Made by a program: the position numbers and the translations under genes. A stretch of DNA of 60,000 nucleotides from Bugula neritina (lineage: Eukaryota; Bryozoa; Gymnolaemata; Cheilostomatida; Bugulidae). Position 1 is the first letter of the stretch, and every line of letters begins with the position of its first letter. The notes under the pieces were generated by a model. That model saw only the letters and a program-made list of their open reading frames with translations. It did no database searches and had not been told where the DNA came from. The stretch spans positions 20,594,495 to 20,654,494 of the forward strand of contig OZ037765.1 of the NCBI GenBank assembly GCA_964035545.1, written 5' to 3'. This document shows positions 49,607 to 60,000 of the stretch, piece after piece.

Positions 49607-50543
49607 TCAGTATAGAGAATACTGACCACTTTTTGTTGAAAAACGGGATTTAACAGTTTTTAGCCACTTTCTATTCAATTTAACTTTAGAGCAACATATT
49701 TTGTTTTGTCTATAGGAGATAGCTTTAGTGTCACTGTCACTACTATTCCTAACTTTCCTTCTGATGCTATGAAGTACATTGTATAATGTAGATTTGAAAG
49801 TTGGCATCTTTTTACTAAGTGAGGAGACAACTTCATCATCATGTTCCTCTTCAATATCTTCCAATGTTATTCGATGATCTATCACTTTCTCAAACACACA
49901 TACTCCATCATCTAATCCATCTCTACCAATAGCACTCTTTACCTTTTTAATAAAGACTTTCATCTCTATAACTTCAGATGGATTTCTAAAAATAAATTTT
50001 ATAGATCGTCACATTGGCCTGGCAGGCATATTATAGTAAAATTCATCTTTGCAATACATTGTGTATATTTACAATTCACATATAACTGTATCACAAAGCT
50101 ATGCTATAATCACTGATAGATGTCAAATAAAAACTTCCAACAAGTGTACTTTGGAATTGTATTCCCTGCTGTGTGTTTTCTACTGCAATGCACAATGCGC
50201 TGTGTCCTGCATAATGTATGGCACAACGTACCAACTAGCAACTTTTTGAATATTTAAACATTGAATGCAAGGAAAGTAAAAGGTTTTCACCTATGATGAG
50301 TTTCTACATAGTCTATCTTCTATAATTAAAACCTATCAAGGCTATTCTAATAAATTTATAATCATAGATGATAATTGACAACATATGCTATTAAGCTATA
50401 AACGTTTTCAACAAACTTTCTACTTAGACTGAAAAAAAATTATAGAAATAAACTCACTGAGTAAGACTGTAGGTTGGAGTATCCACACCAGTAGTCAGAG
50501 ATGTGTTGTCAGAGAGCGAATACTTTCTTATAGAATAATACAT
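49607..50543 (-). CDS. Unrecognised two-exon protein of 154 residues
   Basis: Coding order: exon 1 50543-50458 (ATG, 28 codons plus 2 nt), intron with GTGAGT donor and TTTTTAG acceptor, exon 2 49985-49607. The junction is in frame (a Gln codon is completed across it) and exon 2 runs to a stop. The N-terminus is rich in Tyr, Ser and Thr; the middle has an acidic patch (EDIEEEHDDE) and the last third is strongly basic (HSIRRKVRNSS, KVKLNRKWLK). There is no signal peptide or membrane segment and I know no family with these features. A TATA box (CTATATATA, minus strand, about 50577-50568) and an inverted CCAAT box (50616-50620) lie just upstream, which would place transcription start almost at the ATG. 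The model rests on splice signals, open frame and promoter elements only; it could be lineage-specific or the start of a longer gene missed upstream. Confidence 0.5.
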
Positions 50544-50565
50544 TTTTTCAACAATTATAATCCAA

Positions 50566-50620
50566 GGATATATATAGACAGAGCTAGCGGAACAAGCAGC
50601 TTGCTTTATCAAAAGCCAAT
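50566..50620 (-). promoter_or_regulatory. TATA box and inverted CCAAT box of the unrecognised gene
   Basis: On the minus strand ATTGG (50620-50616) is followed about 40 bp later by CTATATATATCC (50577-50566); the ATG is at 50543. The spacing between the two boxes is typical of an RNA polymerase II promoter, but the distance to the ATG leaves a leader of only a few bases. Confidence 0.45.
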
Positions 50621-50643
50621 TACAGAGTAAAAATGAGTCAGAT

Positions 50644-51292
50644 TGATTGTTGAACTAGTTGCAAGACACAACGTCATCATTCAAATCTTGTCATTGTTGA
50701 CATCACGCCCTGTATATATATATATATGTGTGTGTATATTATACACACACATAATATATAGGTACCTCAACCAATGTATAGCAGCTTTTTTAGGGGTTGT
50801 CCCCTCATCAGCACAGAAGAGTGTTTTAGGGTCCCCTTCGAGACCCGCAATATTCTATCTTTGAATCTAAGCTCTATAATATGTGTAATAGATGGATTGT
50901 TGCAACATAGGCTTTTGCGTTTACACTAATCAAGTGCTTACAGGTTAATAGTTCGTTTCACACAAAATAGCGAAAACTATATTTAAATATATTATGTATA
51001 CATTATATAATTTCTCAACAATATTTATTAAATACTTCATATTAGATCATGTGTATCTCTCTGTATTACAACTTGCATAAAAGCATGCTAGTATTTTGTC
51101 CTATTTTTGTCAGCATAAACACAACTTATGTTGTTGGAAATGTGCCTTTTCTGCATTACCTAGGGGTAAGCACAAAGGGTTGTCACTACCTTTTTCCAGT
51201 GGAAGGTTTACTAAGAGCCCTAATATGACTGTAGCAGATTTGTGATTCATTCCTATGTTGTATGTATGTATGTATGTATGTATGTATGTACG

Positions 51293-51388
<96 letters not shown>

Positions 51389-52339
51389 CACCTCACACTA
51401 TGATTGGAGCTAGTTTTTTCTATGCTGTCAAGCTGTACACTTTATACCTTACAATAATAAACATTATGGCACATTATTCCAATGGTCTTATTTTAATTAT
51501 TATCCACACAAACATACAAAAACGGAAACATTACAGCAACACTAAAACTGAACTATATAAAACAAACAATAAATGCAACAAACTAAATCAGTGCTCTTTA
51601 TACAAAATGATATAATTATATAACATCCCATAGGTCTTCAAACTCTGCCTACACATCATCCAAATCGCTGTCACATCTGGGTTGGCCAAAATATTCTACA
51701 ATTATACAAAACATCAATTTATGTTTTGCACCAGGCTCTATAAATATAAGCTAAAAACAGCACCATCTGCCACCTTTCAGCCAGTACTTTCATCATTAGA
51801 CTAAAAGAAACGATTTGACAAAATCATATAACAATATTCTCTTGTTTTGATTTTAAAAACCAACAATTACAAATTACGAATTACTTGAAAAGCTGCATTT
51901 ATTTGATCACTCTCGTCACAGCACATGTCATCAATCTCACCAGCCACCCAAAGACAGACATGTTATAGTGTTGAAGGCTTATATTAGGCTGGGATAGTTG
52001 AAAACCATCAACAGCAGTACCTGTGTGAAAACTTGCTTGACAAACACAACTTGCTTTCTTGCCACCATCATGACTACCACCACTACTCTCACCATACCAC
52101 CATCAATACTACATCATGATTTTTTCTGCTTCATCATACAACTCCCTCTGACTCTCTTAAATAATATTGGCAAACATACTAAGCGGTTTTACAAAGAAAA
52201 TAGCAAATAGTTTTTACATGCAGTAAAAAGGCAGGTACAATAATTTCTAAAGATTTAGTGTCAGCACAAGGGTACGTAACAGTAATTAGGTATATAGAGA
52301 AGTAAAAGCTCACAATATATATTATTGTTAGTTATGCAT
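50644..52339. other. Gene-free DNA around the (TA)n array
   Basis: No supported exon. A 12-bp palindromic stem ATGTGTGTGTAT/ATACACACACAT lies at 50726-50752. Confidence 0.4.
51256..51386. repeat. (TATG)n followed by (TA)n microsatellite
   Basis: About ten TATG units (51256-51298) pass into about 80 bp of pure TA and end in TGTACACACAC. Open frames on both strands through this array are artefacts. Confidence 0.96.
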
Positions 52340-53800
52340 GAGTTTAGGAAGTTTCAAGAGTGTAAAAAAAGCATTGAAATATGCCAATACTTATCTGAAT
52401 ATTTTTTCTATAAAAAAAACAAAACTGTTTTAAATAAAACATAAAACATGCTATATAACTAATCGGAGTAAATGAAGAAGGACCACACAGTGGTAGCATC
52501 ATGCTTGCAATTGTTTTGAATGCAGTAGCACAATGCTCTCCCGTTTGAAAAGATGAGTTGGCCAGGAGAAAACGTCTGACTCCCAAACTGCACATATATC
52601 CATTGGACTCCTATCAATCTCTTGATGGGCAACAGAGCACAAATGATGTTGTGAGATTAGCTCTGAGTTCAACAACACCACAATCTGTGAACAGCTTGAA
52701 AACATCAAAAGCATCAGATATTACTAGATGTTGAGCCTGAACCAGCCTAGCAAGCTTCCCTTTTACTGCTGCCAACTCACCATTTGCTTCTCCTTTTCCA
52801 TGCCTGTAACCAAAGAAGTTCCATATAATGATCAGTGCTCTTGTATCAAGCTGCACCGTCTGACTACATAATAATTTCTGTAGCCTCCGAGTATAAAGAC
52901 TGAAGGTGTGGTCCTAATATTAACACGAACTGTTGCACTACATAGCTGTCAAGCTTGAGAACATTTTATATTACTAACAAGTCACACTTTACAGTAGCAG
53001 CTGATTAAAAAAAAAGCACGAATAAATAAATAGTAAAGGAGTTGTGGCAGTAGTAAGCATGCTGGTTCCGCTAATAAGCAACACACATTATTTTCTGCAA
53101 AGTTGGCAATAACTGCTACCTATGCGGATGTCAACAATACTTTGCATTTAGCGATTGTAGGTGATTTAGAGATACAGCTGCAATGTGGTAAGCAACTGCT
53201 TCTATTTCGGTTCACTCAAAACTACTTTTCCTAATCGACAAATTTCTCTTTCATTGATGTTTCCGGCTACCTTCGACCATTTAGTGTGGGATATCTTTAC
53301 ACGCTCATCATCCTGAACCCATTGTTGGAGCATATTTTTTATTTTATGTACTCCCCAAAGACTGCATTTTCTGTCGATACACCAAAAAGTTACAGACAGT
53401 GGCTTTGATAGTCTCTAACTCATTTGATAATTTCATTATGAAATCGATGAGGTTTTTGCTACTGAAGACTGAATAGCAGCAAGCAAATTTTGTATGTTAT
53501 CACATATGTCACAGATACATGGTAAATACTTAGATGCGCTCATGAGTTCAACATCGCGAGGTTATAATTTCTTAAAGGTGGTCTTTCTGATAGAGAAACC
53601 TTTAGGTATTCAGATTTATAAATATCAAAAGAATTGCACCAGGTAAATTTAAGAAACACAAGTATTTTCCCATTCCAATGTTTATTAAGGTAACTTGATG
53701 TCACTTGCTCGCTACAATAGAAACTTCTTAGAGAGTTGATAACTCCTATTAATGTTTTTGGATTCTGACTCTTTTGAGACATGTACTAAAACGATTTCTG
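52340..53800 (-). pseudogene. Decayed mobile-element-type coding fragment (HGKG motif)
   Basis: On the minus strand a frame at 52856-52614 contains WNFFGYRHGKG followed by AAVKGKLARLVQAQ. The WNFF..HGKG..(D/N)G..(V)K arrangement recurs in long uncharacterised, high-copy proteins of many invertebrate genomes that I take to be transposon-derived. Homologous-looking pieces continue in other frames on both sides (52714-52499 and 53782-53540, with QWVQDDERVKISHTKWSKVAGNI-like sequence between them), broken by stops. No intact gene can be assembled. The borders are approximate. Confidence 0.4.
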
Positions 53801-54099
53801 GATATGTTTAGTCGTTCACTTACTGATGTTTTGTTACCTCTGTACCTCTGTTATTAGACAATGTTTTCAGACTGTTTGCACTTTCTGACATGAGCTAGAC
53901 GCAGCTTCTACAATATTGTGTTCCGCAGCTCTTTACACGAGAGATTTCATAATTCCTATTAGCAACGTTCCAGACAAGCAATGTGTCACCTTTAAATTTG
54001 AAAATGGTGTTGATAGTTACTGCTACTGTTAGTTGCTTTATAAAGCCGTTTTGCTTGATCCAATAGCGCCTGCAATATTCATTTTACAACTAAAAAATC

Positions 54100-54660
54100 A
54101 TATTGATATTTCAATTATGACCATGTCATATCAATATCAATATGAATATGAGTATGGCTAAATTAACTACAAGTATTACTATTTACTTCTAGTAGTAGTA
54201 TCAGTACAAGCGATACTCCTATCAAATCTAATATTGTAATAGTAATAGTTATAGTAATAACTAATAAGTATTAGTATAACATTAACCATTAGATTACATT
54301 TAATTTTATTGGCATTGCTGAATGTGAAAATATCTAGCTTTATAGTTTTAGTTTAAGTTTATAACAATAAATTTATATTTAATAAAGGTTAGAGTTAAGA
54401 AGTTGAACAAAATTATTTGATAACTAAAACTATAAAATTAAAAAGTAATTTTAATTTTATCTTAAATTTAATCTTTATTACTAGTACTATTGGTTTATTT
54501 AATTTTATCTACCAAATTTAACACTTTGACTTATCAAAGAACTAGAAGTTAGAGTTAGTATTATATTATCATTTATACTTATACTAACGATAACATTAAC
54601 TATAATTTACTATATTGTAGTGCCATCTTAATGTTGAATATTATATGGAGCTTAGTATAA
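54100..54660. repeat. Degenerate TAN-rich low-complexity tract
   Basis: Same character as the tract at 46620: words like AGTATTACTAT, TAGTAGTAGTATCAG and AATATGAGTATGG without an exact unit. Confidence 0.7.
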
Positions 54661-54746
54661 AAATGGCTATCTACTAGTATCAGCATTGACAAAAATTCTG
54701 CTACACTGAATAAAATCTTGGTAGCTGGTGTACGCCAGAGTGGTAA

Positions 54747-55422
54747 CCCCCTATTCACACTTACCGTACCGTACGCCGTAACAGCAAATTTTAGCGATTT
54801 TTGTTAACATCCGGGCTAAATCGTACTCCGGTATACGTTGCGGCGTTGATCAAGCAGTGCTTGATTCAAAAAATCACGGCGGGCTCCTATTGGGTAGAGT
54901 TGATCTGGTACTAAAATTTAAAGAACATTTTCGCTAGTTTATTTTAATCGCTTATTTTTGATTTAATTTAACCAATTCAAAATTTTTAAAAGATTAAAAA
55001 ATCTTTATCCGGCTTGTTTGAATTAAACTCAGCTTAAAAATCTAGCTTTCCCTAATCACAAAATCGAGCAAACTTAAAACTGATTTGGACGGCTTAAATA
55101 TTCATTATTTAAATTAGTTTGCACAATTATTTTAAAAACGAATATATTTTAAAAAAAGATTCTTTTCATGTAATTGCTTTTATTTAGTAAATAGCATTTA
55201 TATAACATCTTTTGATAAGAATGTTGCGAATAATTTGTAAATAATATTCAAAGGCGTTCAAATCACCGCAGACAAGAGTTGGCTTTATTATGATTGGTCA
55301 CAGCTCAACGTCATGCATTGTACTTTTACGGCAATGTGTGAACACCCGTTGACAAAATGCAACAGCGTCGCCATTTTATTTTTGCTGTTACGGCGTGCGA
55401 TACGGTAAGTGTGAATGAGGGG
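54747..55422. mobile_element. Non-autonomous inverted-repeat element, 676 bp, TAA target duplication
   Basis: About 45-bp imperfect terminal inverted repeats (left CCCCCTATTCACACTTACCG, right the inverse with a CCCC-TCATTCAC start) share the block CGCCGTAACAGCAAA. TAA flanks both ends (54744-54746 and 55423-55425). The interior is AT-rich without transposase. It is a different family from the element at 8108 but has the same duplication, again compatible with PIF/Harbinger. Confidence 0.75.
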
Positions 55423-55425
55423 TAA

Positions 55426-56161
55426 AAATCACACCGGTGTACGCTTTTACTAGACTTTTCTTCATGAGAGCTTTATTTTCAATGACTCCCCGCTAAATGA
55501 GAATTAATAATTCGCGGGTAAGCGATGAGACCAGCCATCATTTTAATCTCATTGAAAAGGCACAAATTAATTTATTGAAAAATAATCGATTTGACTTGTT
55601 TGTGCTGCGAAGAGACAAAATTAATATTTTTTTGAAATATTGCGCAAATAAAACAAACAAGCATGTTTGTCACTCCATGAGCAATTATTTGAGAATGGAT
55701 AACTCCGCAATAAACGGTGTGACGCTCACGAGAGATTGATAATTGGGGATTTAAAGAACCGACTAGCCAAGCTCAAAAATTAGTTTGCACTAAATGATGT
55801 GAACCGACTGGTATCTTTTGCACAACCCTCACAAGTTATATTTTATCACACTTGGTTTTATTCAGTTGTGTTATACCAGGACTGTCAAACAGGAGGCCCC
55901 TAGACTATATTATTATTTATGTGGCCCTCAAAGGCATAACATGTAAATGTCTTATTTTTACAAGCATATGGTAAAACCCTGCCTTAACTATTTGGATCTC
56001 ATTGTGTAACAGATTAATAGAAAGTTGTAATAAATTCACTTGGAAAAAAAAACACCCCTGGCTTATACAGTGCAAGGTTAGTATTAGGATAGACAAGAAT
56101 AATATAACATTTTGGTCACCAGTTTATTGGTTCAACATGACAACTTAAAACATTTCAACAT
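55426..56161. other. Gene-free 3' flank of RPS2
   Basis: An open frame at 55497-55739 has no features of a protein. CAGGACTGTCAAACAGGAGGCCC-like text at 55878 resembles hAT element ends, but no partner end was found. Confidence 0.4.
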
Positions 56162-57429
56162 TTAAGCTGCAGCTTTGTTTGAGCTGGGATCATGGTTTTT
56201 AGCCAAGTAGTCAGTAAATTCTTCATAGGGTGACTTTGTGAAGACAGTCTCTTTCCACAGATCAGGGGTCAAGAATGAGTAAGTTTTGGCAATAGCAAAG
56301 AATGTGGCTTTTGCTACAAAAAAATAACACAAAATGATGTCGCCATAATACTTGGGGAAACATTTATGCAACAATAGTAACAGCATATCTATTTGACAGC
56401 AAGCAATAACCGTAGTCGCACTTACCAAAGTTGCCCAGTGTAGATGTGGCTCCTACGGACTGAGTATATACATCCTCTATGCCAGCCATGGTAAGCAGCT
56501 TCTTGGGCACAGGGGCAGCAACAATACCTGTACCACGTGGTGCAGGGATCAATCTCATGGAACTGCTTCCACATTTACCAGTTACCTACAAAAAGGCACC
56601 AAGCGAAGATAGTATAATCGGGTTTGACACTACAGAAGAAAGCGGATATCTGAAGAGAAATAAAATGTCATGTAAGAGAATGTAAAGCATGGAAAATATT
56701 ATTTAAAAAACAATTCAAAACAAAGAGTGTACACAACTTATGCTGATCAACAAGATTCACAGACCTTGCATGGGATGGTGTGTGGTGTTCCAAGTTTATT
56801 TCCCCAATAACCTCGTCGCACAGGCACAATAGACAACTTTCCAAGGATTATGGCACCTCGGATAGCAGTTGCAACTTCTTTAGAGCATTTGACTCCAAGA
56901 CCAACATGGCCATGGAAGTCTCCAAGAGCAACAATAGCCTTAAACCTGGTACGCTGCCCAGCAGTGGTCTGCTTTTGCACAGGCATAATCTTCAACACCT
57001 CATCTTTTAGTGTACTGCCCAGGAAGTAGTCTATGATTTCAAACTCCTGGAACAGGTATGGAAATAATATGTATGCTAATTATACTAAATATAAACCACA
57101 ACTTTGACTAGGAAAATATTTTCAACATGTTAGTGCCTAAGAAGTGATAGAATTGTGCAGCAATTCAACTGCAGCATCTTTAAAATATTTACCTTGACTG
57201 GGAGAGAAAACAAATATATTTCTTCCAATGATTTGATTTTCATATCTTTGACCAGACGTCCTAATTTAGTGGCTGGAACCCATTCTTTGTCTCCATCTTT
57301 GTTTCCTCTACCTCGACCTCTTCCACGGCCGCGCCCTCTGCCTCGACCACGTCCTCTACCGCCAAATCCGCCACGGAATTCACCGGCTGGAGCGCCTTCA
57401 GTAGTGGGTGCTGGTGCTGCGTCCGCCAT
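56162..57429 (-). CDS. RPS2: 40S ribosomal protein S2 (uS5)
   Basis: Four coding exons, in coding order: 57429-57193, 57046-56765, 56585-56426, 56313-56162, joined in frame to 276 codons (human 293). This is a core protein of the small ribosomal subunit near the mRNA entry channel, needed for decoding accuracy. Seen: an Arg-Gly repeat tail (about residues 19-42), [22 protein letters not shown] (start of the conserved part), [34 protein letters not shown] (uS5 RNA-binding domain), [32 protein letters not shown], and a C-terminal [27 protein letters not shown]. The Arg-Gly tail comes from a GC-rich tract at 57295-57370. TTTTAG/CAAATGG at the start codon is a splice acceptor, so an untranslated first exon lies upstream. 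Confidence 0.96.
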
Positions 57430-58060
57430 TTGCTAAAAGTAGTTCAATCAACATTTGCCATAAACTGATAACGAAAATTAAAATTTACTGTAGCCAATAG
57501 ACATACTCATAGTAATTTGAAACAAAGTGAATATCAAATTCAGTATATAACATCCTTAGGTTTTAATAAAACCAACAACCAAGTTTATTATGATCAACCA
57601 TTACCAACTTGTCAATTGAAATTGAACCAAGCTTTAGAATTACATTTTGATTTACTTTTAGTATAACAAGTAATACTAACACTAACAGTATAACTAATAC
57701 TAATAGTAATAGCAATATTTAGATTTTATTCTTCAGCAATTTTATACGAGGATCACCAAGCAACCGGCAATTTGTATGGTTTTAATCAAATATCATATCA
57801 ACTAAAATACCTGCCTGAACTAATCAGCTTGAAGTTGAAAGAATTTGGGCATAAAAATGAGACATTTCTAGTTGCGAAACCCATTAGCCATATACTGATA
57901 TAGATATTCATTCTAACATAATGTTTATAAGCCGTAAGACTGCGTAACTTAAAATGAGCCAGTGCATGCATCTTTTTCTTCCAAAAAGTAAAATTAGATG
58001 TTGCTGAACTAGCACACTAGAAGCAGATAACATTAAATAACATAAAGCATAAAAACTTAC

Positions 58061-58105
58061 GTGTGTTCCCGATGTAAGAATAGAGAAAAAGAAACAGGAA
58101 GTTCG
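58061..58105 (-). other. Probable non-coding first exon of RPS2 with TOP-like pyrimidine tract
   Basis: On the minus strand, CTTCCTGTTTCTTTTTCTCT is followed by about 20 bp and then the strong donor CACAC/GTAAGTTTTT (donor at 58060). The matching acceptor is at 57433. Animal ribosomal-protein mRNAs start with a 5' terminal oligopyrimidine tract, and the C/T run here fits; TTCCTG resembles an ETS-type site. The exact transcription start is inferred. Confidence 0.5.
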
Positions 58106-60000
58106 CAGTTGCCTAAATATTAGTTGTTGCTAATACTACTGGACCAACTGAGCGTTCTCGACATCACAATGCCGAAGTCTTGACGTCTGCAAAATAGTAT
58201 AAGAGAGAGGAGGAAACTCTGTCGCTCATTAGGATACTCATACTGAATGAGCTCGACATTATAATCCAAATTCAAATTGGGTTAGTTATAATTATATTCA
58301 ATGTGGTAAGATGCTCACCTTTTGCCCAACTTGCGCCAACATTTTAATTGTAGAAAATTTCAGTAGTACAGTGCGTTTAGCATGCAGCACATGCCCTTAC
58401 GTACATGACGTCAAAAGAAAGGTAAGTTAAACTTAATCAAAATGATAATATTAATCATTAATGTTATTGTTAAACTTAAAGTTTAACTGTTAAACTTAAA
58501 GCTGTCTCGGACTCAAAGTCAAAAAAGTAAATCTAAAGGTAAAACCGAACGTAAACTAAGACTGTAAACTGTAAAGAACAAAGTCAAATATAAAGTGAAA
58601 AGTAGAACACTAATACTAATAGAGTACTACTAGTGCTACTAGTAGTAGTACTACTAGTACTAGTAGAATGAAATATCATAGTTAAATTGAAACAGAAAAG
58701 CGAACACTAACAGTAGCAGTAACAGTAGCTTACAGTTACTCAGTCTCATAGTTGGAGTTACTGACATTGACTAACTCTAAGTCCTAAGGGCTAAGTCAAA
58801 ATGATACTAATGATCCTAACGTTAATTTAATTATAAGATAGAGATTAACTTTAAGTTTAAGTCTAACAATAATTTAGTACTTATAGTTATTATAGAATAT
58901 TATGTAACTCAAGACTTACAGTGATTGTATTACTATTACAGTATTGGTATTACTATTAGTATACATTATGATTATCAGTATCATTGTGACACTATAAAAC
59001 ATAATTATAACATTAACTAAGTTTAACTACAAATATCAATATAGTAATGGAATTAAGTATAACTATAAGTATACGTAACTATAATAATAATGTTACATTA
59101 TGTTTATATTTATAGTTACAATATTAACTAATTATGTTCATCTTTAGGCTAAGTATAATTACTCACGGTATAATAAATGTAACGGATAAAGAATTAAGCA
59201 ATAACTTTAGCTTTTGACAATCCTCAGCTATATCCTCTTTGTCCTCTTCTTATGAAAAGGATAATCAATGTATCAAATTTTATTTTTACTGAGTCATATT
59301 TATAGTTATTGCCATTTTGGTTCCCACTGTGATTGTCCATTAAAATTGTCACCACTTTATTTTGTGAGGGCAACTGTTCAACTTGAAATTAGTCTGCTAC
59401 TGTTCCTGTTAGTGTTTTAAAGTATGTTTTAGTTTCACTCAAGTTACTACTAATACTAAATCTAGCTAAATTGACTTAATCATAGTGACTCATAATAAAT
59501 GTGGTATAAAGTGGAACTCAAGTGTTAATGTTCAATTTATTGTTAACTAATCAAGTGTGATAGTTATGTCACTGCTGATTGTAGTATTCTTGAAGCCAGT
59601 TACTTGTGTAGTGTAAATCAAAATGCCTATATTTAATTTTTTTTATTAGCAAACTATTGAAGTTGATTGGATTTTTTTTAGGTAACTATGATTGTGTTGT
59701 GTTATTGTTACTGCAGATTTTACCTTAAATGTTAGCTCTAGTTTCTCACAGCCAATTTAATACTAATAGTGTTGGTCCGTGCATAAATGTGCTGTTAACG
59801 AACTAATAGCTATTTGCAGTTGCAATTGCAGATTAGTACTAGCGTAACCCTGTATCAGTCACATTGCATGGTATGTAAGTCTAAGTAGCAAGTAGAAACA
59901 CTTATTTTCATCAATTGTTAGTCACATGTTTCAAGAAAGTTATAGCCACTAAGAACCACAAAAACTGTAAATACTTGACACAGAATGTGGCAAAATCTAA
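58106..60000. other. Gene-free region with degenerate low-complexity DNA
   Basis: 58420-59120 consists of AACTTAAAG-, TACTAGTA- and ACTATAAGTAT-like words, including a palindromic CTAGTAGTACTACTAG stretch near 58640. No exon was recognised up to the window end. Confidence 0.5.

Noticed and set aside
51110-51615. Open frames on both strands across the second TA/TATG array
   Set aside because: Microsatellite artefact; no splice or homology support.
55875-55935. hAT-end-like CAGGACTGTCAAACAGGAGG
   Set aside because: No opposite end or target duplication seen; could be a fragment.

Overview
The window is AT-rich animal nuclear DNA. Genes are split by many spliceosomal introns with GT..AG borders, intergenic DNA is full of microsatellites and short transposable elements, and the proteins are ordinary metazoan ones. 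Gene content suits an invertebrate bilaterian; a mollusc or other lophotrochozoan is my best guess, but nothing here proves a species. All gene models below were built by hand from splice sites, and every junction keeps the reading frame.

Layout: (1) 1-2755 has no gene but carries a clean solo LTR (558-1055) whose promoter half holds heat-shock-element-like motifs. (2) 2756-7101 and 11595-16164 (+) are two tandem, intact 8-exon proton/oligopeptide (SLC15, PHT-type) transporter genes of 591 and 589 codons; some exons are almost identical between copies and others are strongly diverged. The spacer holds an inverted-repeat element, a probable minus-strand solo LTR and microsatellites. (3) 18992-25671 (-) is cystathionine gamma-lyase. 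(4) 25672-29908 is a gene-free head-to-head spacer with degenerate TAN/TAY-rich low-complexity DNA and a hAT-like element interrupted by a tRNA-derived SINE. (5) 29909-38480 (+) is ANKRD13C in 13 exons. (6) 40025-47368 (-) is D-3-phosphoglycerate dehydrogenase in 10 exons, convergent with ANKRD13C. (7) 49607-50543 (-) is an unrecognised two-exon gene with a TATA box. (8) 50600-56100 is repeat territory: a (TA)n array, a decayed mobile-element-type coding fragment and a 676-bp inverted-repeat element. (9) 56162-57429 (-) is ribosomal protein S2 (uS5), with a non-coding first exon near 58061. (10) 57433-60000 shows no further coding sequence.

Functionally the genes are mostly independent housekeeping loci. 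PHGDH (serine synthesis) and CTH (last step of cysteine synthesis from homocysteine and serine) are metabolically linked; the CTH/ANKRD13C head-to-head pair is also neighbouring in human (1p31.1), suggesting old conserved gene order. Three copies of one tRNA-derived SINE family (14452-14650, 24255-24467, 28481-28701) were found.
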